From: Scatophagus argus
Taxonomy: Eukaryota; Chordata; Actinopteri; Scatophagidae
Direction of reading: 5' to 3'
Assembly (NCBI RefSeq): GCF_020382885.2
Contig: NC_058501.1
Coordinates: 17,046,001 to 17,110,000, forward strand
DNA: 64,000 nucleotides
Under the pieces are notes generated by a model, which was not told where the DNA came from, ran no database searches, and saw only the letters and a list, made by a program, of their open reading frames with translations. Positions 33,933 to 45,900 of this stretch are shown here, in pieces (the first letter of the stretch is position 1; each line of letters starts with the position of its first letter). A program made the translations under genes and the position numbers.

Positions 33933-36900
33933 TCACTTAATGTCCACCACTGAATATTTTGATAATCCAAGCTCAGGATCTGTTTTGAGATTGGTTTGAT
34001 GTCCCGCTTCCTGGACAGGCTTGGATACTTCCTCATGCGGTGGAGCTGGTGCTTGTGATTTAGCCAAAAGGTAGCCTGAGCAACACAGAGAGGATTAGAT
34101 TGAAATGTGAGGTAGCAATCATTATAGATAGTAAAAAGATATTCATGCACATTATGAAGTGCTCAGTGTACCTCCTGTATCCTCCTGTATATTGTCTGCT
34201 TCATAATAATAATCTACTGACCGTGCTTTGATTCGATCCAGCGCAGAAAAGGCAGGCTTTTTGTTGCAACAGCAAATATAATTCCTGCAGACAGTAGGGC
34301 AATTATCACCGCGAACCACACTGTATCTGTAAGAATGTATAAGAGATACATTTTTGAAATATTAAGATGAACACCCACTGGAGAAATGGTTCAAGTATTT
34401 CCATGTCTTTGTTACTACAAGTGTTAGCAGTAGCGTACTTTACCTCTGGGTGATTTTTGGGGTGTCCAGAGTGTGGTGAGGATGTCATGTTTTAAGGCTA
34501 GAGTGAAGAAACAAAAAAAAAAACAACAAAAAAAAGATCAGTTCAGCGCAGACACATTTAAGAGTTCAATGGAAATTTGAAACTGTTCATGGTTCAGATT
34601 AGTCAGACGGTTTACTCACTTATTTTTAACACTGAACATTTTTCAGTTGCACTTGGCAACATATTTTGAACGTAGTGAGTAATTCAACAAAGAACATGGA
34701 GCTGCTGAAGTGGCAGATAACCAAACAGTGTAAATCTGCACACCGCCTCTGACAGCTGAATCTACTAACTTTTAAAGTCATGTTAACATATTTCTATTGG
34801 TTATCCAGCAGATGCTAAGCAACATAAGGATTCATTTGGAGTCATGTTTTGTGTTCCTCACTCTCCTTTAAGCTCTGTTTTGTTCTCCTCCAAATCCTCG
34901 GGAAAAAAATCTGACTCTCCAGCAGCTAAATGCTCCACTCTGTTCACCAGCTAGTCAGGCAGTGCTACTCTTTAGTGCTGGGCGGGTAACACAGGGCTAT
35001 AGCTGCCTGCTCATGGTGAAAATAATAACTTCAATAATGTTGATGAAAATGGAAAGAGTAAACCAAAACAATATAGTTACAGGCTACAAAACCAAAGTCA
35101 TGAACTGAAAAACAGTAAAATATGCTCTGGAGAGCTGAGGGAACTGAGCCAGGTAATGGTCTCTGTGGGTTTGTCACCCTGAGCGACTGCTTTTACATAC
35201 ACATAGTCATTTGAGTCAGTGTTGAAAATGTTGGTTAGGGCAGCTTTAGAATAAACTGTTCAGTGAAGAATTCCTGGCATAGCACGATCAGCGCTGTGAC
35301 TCATGAAAAATTCTGGTGATCAACAGCAGGCTGTCATTTAATGTACAACACTTACTTAATATACTCAAATCAAGTTATTTAATGAATAACACCAGCCAAA
35401 ATTCATGTTCTTCTGCCCTCCAGTGGTGATTGGTTGGACTTATACATACTGCTGTCAGTTACCTGCAGTCATGGGTGGAAATGACCACACAAGAAACAAT
35501 TTATGGTAGCATGGTTGCTTTAGAGGTGACCTTAATTTCATCCTGGTGTTAAGATCATTTCCCAGTCTTTTCCATATTCTGTGTACTATATACTAGCTGT
35601 CAGGTGTCAGCATGCAAAACCAAAAAGCCATTCAACTTGTGTAAACACTGTAATGCACAAAGTCTATTTTAACAGAAATGCGTCTATTTTGGTTGATCGT
35701 GCAGGGAAGAAGTATCCTACCTGTGCTGAATGGAGCGAGGGTGGGTCTGATGGTGGTTGGTATCAGCAAACACTGTTTGCAAGGTTGGTTTTTGCATTCG
35801 TATCCAGCTTTACATCTGCACACAGCGTCGTGAGTGGCATTACAACGTGACTGATACTCCATGTTTGCTGTAATAAGAAAAAGAAAGGTTGACATTAAAA
35901 GATCAAGTCTAGTCATAATTCTGTGTTAGTGTGTGTTAACGAGCACCAACAAGGGTTGTCTTTAAAGTATGACACAAATCAGAAAATGAAAAATGACTCA
36001 CAAACAATGCATGGCAGGTAATGATTCAGGTTTGAAGTCATAAGACACTCTGTTCTTCAGAGACAGCTGTTATTTCTCAGTGAAAGCACTATTTCACTCT
36101 CATGAAAGTTTCTTTCTTACCACTGCTTTAGCATGTTAAATTGACAAAGAGGAAACTACTTAAATGACCCCAAAGAGCCCTCATAGTCATCACAAAATAT
36201 TTGTTTTAACAGGCAATCCAGCACAGTTTACACCACTAAAACAATAACAATCATATTTATAGTTGCTGTTTGTGTCATTTACGGTCATAATTCAGAGAGA
36301 ACTTAAGATCTTAGTAGTTAAATGTTGAACATGAACTGACGTGACTGCATATGTAGATTGTCTACAGCTAAAACTGAATTATTATCTAAAACATGGACAC
36401 ATTTTGTGGGATGTAATTACATCATTACTACTTTCTTATCGAGAGTACAGTCATACCTTGGCTGCAACCCAATTGCTGTTTCCTGATGCTGACAACAAAT
36501 TGTCTTCACAAGAACAATTTAAATTTAATAGTCACTAACAGATTACGAACAATTTTGCAGGTGAGCAATGCATACATGTTTTTGCTGGTCCTTCTCTCTG
36601 GAGATCACATTTCACCGCAAAGCAGTGATTCCGAATCTTTAAGAGCTGGCAAAGACTCTTAAGCAAGGGTTCTCTTGCAGGGTTGGGATGGTGGGTTGTT
36701 ACTCCACTCACATTTTAACTCTGCTGTCCCACAGTTATTGATTATAGTAAAATGAAAAGTCTTCAGATTTCTTTTATTCTAAGATGCCGACATTGGATGA
36801 CCATAGGATATGCATGTAAATGAAATAGACAGAAAAGTATAAAGGCTATGGATGACCGATTCAGAGCAGTAAACGACTGAAGGGGATTTGAGAACTTATC

Positions 36901-38841
36901 TATGAAGATTCTCTCATCCAAGAGGCATCCAAGAAGCTTCTTCTGTTCTTCTTCAGAACTGAAGAAGCTTCTTGGATGAGAAGCGAAATGTCGTCTACAA
37001 AACTTCACATCTGGTTGCCTGATGGAACTCTCCAACCTTGATTTGAGAGAACTTGCACATCCAAAATCTTTGGTAACACGCTGGTGAAGACCAGGAGGGC
37101 GCTATAACTACACAAATACTGTTTAGTACTATTGTAATACAAAGAGTGCGAAATTTTTGTGTGGGTTGAATCATTTCCACTTAAATTCATTTCCATAGCC
37201 GTTATTTGGCTCAAAGACCCTGCTTGTGTATTAGAAATGTTTGACATTTTGCACACCCACCTTCACCCCCCAAATTCTACAGAAACTGTCAAAGAGGTCA
37301 GCATGTAATGGTAACTATGTTTGCAGCTCCACTACAACAGTGGACTGAAATATGCCAACACTATTACTGTAACATACTACTATACTGTAGTACTGTAATA
37401 TGTAAATAAAACCTGCATGTGAAGTGCAATAAGATGCTGTGAAACTAAAGCATTTGTGTACTTCAAATTGGGGTGAATCACATACTTTCTCTCAGTTCTA
37501 TGTTTTCTTTCTTCTACGTTTTCCACAGTGACATTTAAAAATAAGCATAACAGTCTGTTTTGCTCACCTGTTGCAGGGCAGAGGCCTGAGTAATAACATA
37601 GGATATGACATTTATGTCTGGTGCTCTTTCCGATGTTTACCACTTTTCAGTGTTTTTCTTTTTTTTCCACTGACATGACAATGGTCTACTTTTTGAACCT
37701 CCCCCTGTCTTTACCTCTATTGGTGGGCTGTGCTGCTGATACTGATGCATTCACTGTGTTGATACAATCATCTCCTGCAGAATCCCACAATAATAACCAC
37801 CTGAGCTGCTTCACAGACCCCATCCCCTCCTTCTCTTTAATCTCTCTCTGACTGTATCCCACCACGGCGCACAGTATGGGAAATCCCCTTGCATATGTGA
37901 TCTTAGTTTTGTAAGGGCAAACTTCTCTGAAATTATGATCTACAGGCAGAGTTGAGTAATAACTAGCAGCCCCTCTTCTCTTAGGTTTTGTCATGCAGCT
38001 GGACAAAATAAGTCTAAAGTATTGGTCACAACTACAAAGAAATGGTGAATCACTTGTGCACTGTGTTCAAAAGACAGAATCACAGACATCATGCACACTC
38101 ACACAGAGAAAACAACAATGTTTCACAGGGGCCTGAAATGACAAATATTTTTATAGTAATGTTTAAGTAAAGATATGACCACATGTCATCTACTGCTCTG
38201 TATTTCAGCTCAAATGTTTGAGATTTCTTGCTTTTTTTCTTCAATCTGCATATATAATAATGATACAGTCTAATAATCATATTTACATAATGTGTCCTGG
38301 ATTGTGATACACATGTTATCACAGAGCAAGGCGGGTTCAAATCTCCAGTGTGACCAAGAATTCAATAAAGCAGTGGCTGTATAATTATATGGCATGATAG
38401 AATCATATATCAGTAATCGGTATCATGTAAATCAGAGTATCAGGTCTCACACATACTTAGCACCTCACCCCAACACAAAAAACTGTGAAATTACTCACGT
38501 TTGTCACAATTTTCACAATGATTGCAGGTCATCTCCATGTTGTAGGTATCACTGTACAGATTATCTGAGCATGGGTCACAGCGAATTTTACATCTTTCTA
38601 AACGCCGCACCATATGACTACCTGGAACAGACACAGTAACTTACAGTTATAACCTGTCAACATTGAAAATGTAGCATCTAACAAGGCGAGGAGAAGTAAA
38701 TGTACCTGGTGCGCACTTCTCACAGCAAACCTCGGGGAGTGTCTGTGTCCAGGCATATTGTGTGTCATTGCACTGTATGGAAAGCACAGACTGGAAATAC
38801 AGAATGCACAGAAAAGTAAAAGCAAAATAGTGTGGTTGCAT
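33933..38841 (-). CDS. cd27: CD27 (TNFRSF7) co-stimulatory receptor
   Basis: T- and B-cell co-stimulatory receptor for CD70, signalling through TRAF2/5. Minus-strand coding exons, in order: 38706-38841, 38499-38621, 35721-35867, 34444-34497, 34222-34326, 33933-34075. They sum to 708 nt (235 aa; human is 260). The start ATG directly follows an acceptor (TTCTTCCCAG), so a non-coding exon lies upstream, near 39200. Signals: leader FAFTFLCILYF, then CCEKCAPGTF (human CCQMCEPGTF), CDPCSDN, CNHCENC and CRCKAGYECKNQPCKQC (human CACRNGWQCRDKECTEC). The stalk LTTLWTPQKSP parallels human LSTHWPPQRSL, which settles the assignment. TM about 155-177. The tail ends with PVQE (208-211), equal to the human TRAF motif PIQE. 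It is convergent with the neighbouring TNFRSF gene, whereas human CD27 is tandem with LTBR. Confidence 0.93.
36926..36978. repeat. 18-bp perfect inverted repeat in a fish interspersed repeat
   Basis: CATCCAAGAAGCTTCTTC at 36926-36943 and its exact complement at 36961-36978 enclose a 17-base loop in cd27 intron 3. The following GATGAGAAGCGAAATGTCGTC is a motif that recurs in many fish repeats (GATGAG..GCGAAACGTCTT), so this is probably the end of an old retroelement of unassigned class. Confidence 0.6.
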
Positions 38842-41459
38842 CTGGGAAGAAGAGCACAAAGAAGAGCATGAAGAACAAGAAGAGGAAGAGGAGGAGGAGG
38901 GGAATGGACAGAAGCAACAAAGGAACAGGTCAGATATATTCACATGCTAACAAACACTGAGTGAAACAGCTTGTGGCTCCACAGTTTGCTTGCACAATAA
39001 GACACAAAATTACTGACAAAGAAAATCATCCCTGTCTTACTAATACAAGCTTTTTGCTAACTTTATATCTTACTGCGAATGAAATTACAAGAACATTAAT
39101 GTATAAATCTACAAACATTCAACATGACGGGACTCTTTCATTTGACTGCCTTAATATGTCTTAACTTACCATGGATGAGAAGGCGAGACAAGATGTAACC
39201 TGGGACCCTCTGAATGCGAGACTGAACAGGAGACCAGAAGTATGTCAGGGGTTTATTCATAAAATGTCAGTGATGACTCATAGTGAAAGCCTTTTGCCGG
39301 TGCCTTTGAAATCTCTCTGCCCCACTGTCTTCATTTCTCTGTCTCTTTTTGCGACCCCCTGGCTCTGTTCGAAAACATGCCCTCCTTCAGCCTCCACTTT
39401 TTTCCACAGACGCCATCTCTCTCGTTTCATACAAACTTTTTTTGCTGCAAAACAATTTAATAATTTCTCTGTCTTTCTTTTGCACCTGCCTCCCTTCTCT
39501 CTGTCTCAGGCTGATGAAGTGAAAATACCATATGCCACTCATTTAACTCCAAGCCACTCTGTTGCTCTTACAGAAAGCCATTGACAAGATAAACATTATT
39601 CCAAGAAATGACATTATGTTGATGATGCTGCTCTGTACCTTTGTGAAACACAGGAGTGAGCAAGAGGGCATTTCTCTTAACAATACCTAATTCAAAGATA
39701 AGATAAACTTCCTTGTTGATGAAGTGATATTAGTCATTTTATCATGAATGTCAAAAATTAAAATAGATAAAGTACTGTGTGAATGATCTGATATGTTTGC
39801 CTTCAGATGAAGACATGAGCAGCATATTAGAAAGTGCAAGATGAATGCATGATTTGATTCGTTATGTTTTCAATAGTTCAGGGTAATTTATGTTTGAATG
39901 ACTCTGAATTGCACTGCCTATGTGTGGTAGCTGAGATAATTGTCTGTGTTGTCCACTGTGGCTTCAACTGATGAGAGTAAAATGCTGCACAGAGAATGCA
40001 GGGGAAATTCTTCCTTTTACACTCTAGAAACTCTGTAAAGGTTTCAAAAATTTTCTTGTGTGGTAACCAGCTAATTTGTATCTGTGTGGAGCTATTTCCT
40101 AAACATTTTCCTTGACTGCCAGTGTTTCTATTTCTTTTCTTTTTTTTAATTTTCAATTTCAACAGTTTCCCTTTCAGCAACATCCTAATCTTACAGTGAA
40201 GCAAACACTGTCTCAACTCTCAACAACCCTGTCATTTTTTTCTTCAACAGAAACCAGGCCACAACACGTGACCTCCTGTCAACTGTGAAAGGGGCCTGAA
40301 GTTGACATAGCAGCTTCAGAAAGGGGCTGTCTCTGAGGCCCAGTGCGTGTGCTGACAAAGTACAGAGATGACTGGAAGACATGACTGAGCATCAAAATCA
40401 CTCTGAACTGACTTAGAGCAAACCTGGTCATGCTTATCTTGAGGTTTCAGTATTAGGCTGCTTGACTGTAAGGATGTGTATGTTCGATTAGAACTTCTGA
40501 GGAATCTTTGCCAGGAACATGTCAATAGTGTGGTGTGAACTATATTTTACTTGGTTTGTAACACAAAATCTACTTGCAGAATGGGCTGTTAAGACATCAC
40601 AGATGGCCTCACAGGCTGTTTGAAACACATGCAGCGTGACTGTTTACACGTGCATATATGAGAGGACCCGCTTAAAGTGTGTGTCCCACATGTGATGGTG
40701 TAGCTAATTCATGTACGTGTCACACATAATGAGAGGAAAACAGAGAGAAGGAACAAGAGGGGAGATACGAAGGATGTGGTTTTTCTGAGGAAGCACTTGT
40801 CTTGCTCTGCTGATTGAGCTCTTTCATGTACTGTGCCAGCCCAGTCACGTGAGGCGTCATACTGCTGGCCTGCTGAATGAAGCACAAGCTGGTAGAAGGT
40901 TATTATTCTCTTTAATTATGGTGTTCATAATTACAGCGCATTGTCTCCATGAGGGCCTACTCTGTATGGAAATGTACCTAAACTGAAGACAAATTTCAAC
41001 TATGACTGCAAAACACTTTACTTTTTTAAACTCATTGGTTTAAAGTGATAATAGTCAGGGATTTAACAGACCAAACCTGCGGTACACATTAAATATTTGT
41101 TTCAGAGTACATTAAATAAAATGACCCAGAGTGAATACCTTAAAATGTCCTTTATGTGACATCGCGCATTTTGAAATAAATTAACATTTGAGATTAGGTT
41201 TCAGGTTTGTATTAAAATGAGATTAAGGAATATACAAGAGATTATTTAAGGTCATGTTGAAAAATAAGGCAATATTGACGTGTCTCTTCTGATTTTAAGC
41301 CTGGTTTAGCGTCCATTAAAGAGAAATGTGTGGAAATGCAAAGGGGGTGGCAGGTCTGACAGGTCGGCTGATTACATGGATTTAAGTGTGTGTGTGAGAG
41401 AGCCAAAGCCTGTCTCGCAATTCCTTGAAATGACGCAGCTATTTCCCGTTTGAGTCCGC
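38842..41459. other. divergent intergenic region cd27 / tnfrsf1a
   Basis: This 2.6-kb span separates the divergent genes cd27 (-) and tnfrsf1a (+) and must hold both promoters. The first 60 bases (38842-38905) are the long pyrimidine tract (on the minus strand) of the cd27 acceptor. A cd27 leader exon is expected near 39170-39260. I recognised no gene or repeat between 39600 and 41380. At 41440-41500 a GC-rich patch (CCGCCCCCGCACGAG) marks the tnfrsf1a promoter. Confidence 0.5.
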
Positions 41460-41598
41460 CCCCGCACGAGCTCAGCAGACTCGGGCAGCGACCGGCGCTA
41501 CTTGGCTTTCTGTAAAATAAATAAGTTATGTGAAACTATATGTTGCTGTCGATTACATGGACCTTATGTAAAGAGAAAAGTCAAGAGTTTTTGTTCAG
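41460..41598 (+). other. tnfrsf1a: tnfrsf1a non-coding exon 1 (5' UTR)
   Basis: The strong donor CAG/GTAAGT at 41598/41599 follows a GC-rich promoter-like patch, and the next acceptor (TTTCTCCTTTCAG, ending 42874) opens the exon with the start codon at 42911. The exon start is approximate. Confidence 0.5.
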
Positions 41599-41863
41599 GT
41601 AAGTGACTGTAAAATTCCTCTGCATGTCACTTTGTAGGAAGAGAAGATTATTATCAGGCGAGTGCGGCTGCGGTGGGCGTAATGTGATGGCAAATCGAAA
41701 CCAGGGGAACAAGAAACAAAAACAGTAAAATATTGAGTGTTTTCATTTATCTTTTAAGCAACGTTATCTGTAAAGTACGGTGGGGAGTCTTGAGGTTTAG
41801 TTTTAAAAGTTTTAAAGTCACTTTAAATTAAGTATAATCTCAGCGTTTCAGTTAAACCGGGAA

Positions 41864-41900
<37 letters not shown>
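41864..41900. repeat. (GT)n microsatellite in tnfrsf1a 5' UTR intron
   Basis: About 13 GT units followed by two TATGTG interruptions. Intronic. Confidence 0.9.
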
Positions 41901-42910
41901 CTGCTAAACAAGTGGCGCAGAAATACGTGCTTTGTTGTTTATGTTTATTGATAGGTAAGCCTACAGTGTTATTAATATTCAGCTTCAGTACTTCTAGCAT
42001 TAAACCCAAATTAGATGCAGTAGCTTTTTTTATCCATACAGTAAATTAATTATGTTTCACAACCTACACCCAACCACCCGAACTTGCAGACAGTTTTATC
42101 TGTATATCATCTGCATGAAAACCACCTCTGAAACTATTTCTTTATGCTAATGTAGTTCCTAGAAAACCTTTCTGGCAAATTTATCGATTACCCTGATTGA
42201 TAACTGGGACACGTGGGCAGGTCCAAGGGTGGGGTTAAGGTTGGACTGGCCCACTAAGGTAGTAAATGGAGTTTGGATGAAAAAAATCCATTAAACCATG
42301 CATACTAGTACCTCAGTGAATAATTCGCTTCGTGAATAAAAGCCTCAGTAGTTTGAGTCGAGTCAGTAAACTCTGTGGGTGGATTCCAACATCTTGACAC
42401 AGTTCAGCTTATTTACATTCTGGAAGAGAGATGAAGGATTGAGAGAGAACTTTGCTGTTCTTGGATCATGACTACTATAGGAAGGTACAGTATTTTTAAA
42501 TATGCCCTGAGGATAGTGCCTGAATAAAGAATGTGTTGTTATATTTTGGAATAGTTTACCTTACTTTGAGCCGTTGGTGGTGCTTGATGATGATGATGAT
42601 CTATGATATTCATCGTAGATGCATGATTGTACATAATCTGGTGGCAATAAATCCAGTGTTTGTAGTTTATAGTTTAAGGAACAGCTGAATGATCGGCTGT
42701 TGTCGCTGTCTTGTTGAGTGGTGCCTACATTTGGCTTTTAACCTATGACAGTCACACAGATGAGTTACGCAAGACATTGTTCGACAGAAGGTGGAGTCAG
42801 TAATATAATTCATTATACCTGTGATTTCTCGCACTACTACACTGCATGTGTTATACGGATTTTTCTCCTTTCAGGTGGCCTCAGATGGATTGAGTTAAAC
42901 CTGTGAGATA

Positions 42911-45900
42911 ATGGAGCGAGGCATGCACAGAGGAAGATGGAATAAAAAAGCCCCAGTTGCCACAATACTGCTCCTTATGGTAAGAAAAAGTACTTTGAAA
43001 TGGCATGAATATATGGAAAAACTACCCTTTGATAAACGATAACGCTTTCCTTTCTTCATCCATTGTACATTCTATGTTGCAGTGCATGTTCATCCCCAAT
43101 TTGACATTGCTACAACCTTTGCCGGCAGAGACGTGTCCCCATGGGGACTATCTCACTGACGAGGGAATCTGTTGCAACAAGTGTTCTCCAGGTACTGCAT
43201 GGCCTCGTGCACAACCACACACGATCCACAGGCTCCTTATTGGAAATATTACACAAGCAAGATATTTCCTCCTACAAATAATCCATTTCACCAAGTCTTA
43301 TACGTGTTAACATGTGATGCTGATGTTTTCTCAGGTTTTAAGATTGTAGAAAAGTGTCATGCTGCCGGTCAAAGAAGTAAATGCATACCCTGCCCCGCTG
43401 GACAATACACAAACCAGATGAACTACTCCCCCAACTGCAGAAGTTGCAAACAGTGCAAAAGTATAATAACCTCACCTTTTTTTTTTTTCCTAAATCACTT
43501 CCACCTCATTGATTTGCTATTGTTGTATCAGGTGATGGTTTGCTTGTTCAATTTTTCTCTCTTTTCAACTTTCCACAGCATCAAAGCATGAATTACAGGT
43601 ATCACCATGTCAACAAAACCAGAACACTATATGTCGCTGTGAGGACGGTTATTACAAAATTAACATAGACTCAGTAATATCCGAGTGTCGCAGATGTCGG
43701 AAGTGTGGAAACAACGAAAAAGAAAAACAGAAATGTAAGTATTAAGACCTGATGCAATAAATAAAACAAATATTTTGTTATGTCCATGTAAAAGCCCTTT
43801 ATTCAATACTTCTGGGGCTCATCAAGTATTTCCTCACTTCAATCCAAACAGAATTATTCTTGTTGTGTACAGGTACACCAGAGAAAGACACTGAATGTCA
43901 ATGTACGGAGAACTACTACAGAGTAAACAACAAGTGTGAACAATGCAAAAAGTGAGTATCCTAAAATATAATGAACTTCAGGTACATGCAGTGTTCCCAT
44001 CCTGCTGTTTGTGATGGTTTTATTTAAGGCTGGTAATGAGGAAGTTGGTTTGTTGAATTGAAACACTCACAACAAACGTCTGACTGTGTTATTCCATTTG
44101 TTGGCAACAGAAGAGAGAAGTTACGAGACACCAAAACTGGGTCGCTGACATTTTAACAAAAGTGTATTTGTTGACTCTATACCGCGTCATGGGCTTTTGT
44201 TTCATCCAGTGTATGTCCAGTTTCCCCCAAACGAGGAACTCTGAAATATCTGGATGAAAATCCCTTTCGTGATCCCACACTATGTATATTTATGAGTCTT
44301 TTCGACATTTGTGCCATACTGTTGACTTGAAACGGGATGAAAACTTGTTAAGTAAGTGGACAGACTCAGTTATAACAGATGAAAGGGAGAAAAGGAAGCG
44401 GGGCCGGAGGAACCGACTACTGATGTTTCCCATAATCCTTTGCTCCCCCCTTGTTCATAAAAAGAAATAACTTTCTATTAGTAATAATTGTGATAGATGA
44501 TTGGTACCAATCTCCTGTGTAATGGAGAAGGTAAAACTGTTTTCTAAGTGTTGACATGCAGTTGTGTGTCACTGGTGCTAAAAAGCACACTGGCCAATGT
44601 GTTAATCTGTTCCTCCTTTTATGTGCTACTTCCTCTGCAATGTTGTGAAACTTCCTCTCTGTTCTTCACAGTTGTACTGCTGGGTGTGAACATCATTGTT
44701 CATCACTTCCTCCTCAGAATACAAGAGGTAAGCACTAAGCACTAGCAGAAATATGATTATCAGACCTCTATGGTTTCTGAAGTAGTTCTAGATTTGCTAT
44801 AGGAACACCTTGTAATAGCCTACTAATAGCCAAAGATTCTGCTCTTTATTGCAGAAATGCTGAAACACAATGTCAGAAAGTGTTGAATGAATTTTGACTA
44901 TGAATTATACAAGATCTGGTATTCTGTGGTTTCAAAATGATGTGTATGTGCAAAGAAATGCAGCTGGACTGTAGTGACAGGGGTCTCCAGGTACTGAAAA
45001 CTAGGGATGGGCAATATGTTATTGTTTATGGTATCGTCAAAAGCGTTCCCCACGGTAAGAATCGGTCATCCCACGATAAAAACTATAAATTCCCACTGAT
45101 GACGTATGTAAGTGCGCGACACACTCGCAGTCCAACACGTGTGAAATATTGACAACAATGGCAGAAGGCGGAGCAGATACGCCGGGCAGCGAGGAGCTCG
45201 ATCTTGAACGGGGCTCCAGCTCCGTTATCAGGAACTGGTTTGGTTTTAAAAAGTCAATTTACCACGTGCAAGGTTTGCAAACAAATAGTGCATACAAAAG
45301 ACAGTAACACGACTAATTTGTTGCACCACCTCAAACGCAAGCACAAACCGGAATACGACGATAGCCAGAAAATGCGCAAGGATGCAGAAGCAGCGTCAAC
45401 TTCATCCAAAGAAACCATCAACTCAGACGAAACTTGCCGATGCACTTGCTCATTCCGAAAATCAGAGCAAACGGTGGAAAGAATTAACGGAGGCAGTTGT
45501 GATTTTTATAAGCTAAGTTATTTTTGCACTTTGCACTGTTTTTTAACTGCCTGTGTGCCAGAAAGTTTTAATATTAATATAATTTTTAATAAATAATAGA
45601 TTCTGTTCTCACATTTCAGACTTGTTTGTTTGGTGTCACTCACTACATTTTTGCAGTACAGGTGTACTACTTGAACTTAATTGATGTAGTTTAGTAGCCT
45701 TTATTATTATTTTGGTGATAGATTTATAGTCATAAAGATTAGGCTGAATTGGTGTTTATTTATCGTTACCGTGATAAATACCAGAAATTATCAGGATAAT
45801 TTTTTAGTCCATATCGCTCAGCCTTACTGAACACAAGGGTCAAATATTTCAAGCAAATTTTAAAAACAATTTCAGTTTCCTGTAGACATACTAGATATAC

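Noticed and set aside
38841-38943. Upstream Met at 38943 (minus) as the cd27 start, giving a Ser-rich leader
   Set aside because: That stretch is the pyrimidine tract of the splice acceptor TTCTTCCCAG directly in front of the ATG at 38841.
44672-44727. Possible tnfrsf1a TM exon (LLGVNIIVHHFLLRIQE) with good splice sites
   Set aside because: Its 56 nt shift the frame of the TM exon at 47269, which already encodes a clear TM segment. Without it all phases agree and the total is a multiple of three.
45204-45596. 130-codon frame as a host ZBED gene
   Set aside because: It lies fully between hAT inverted ends and target duplications, starts inside the finger because of a frameshift, and has no catalytic domain.
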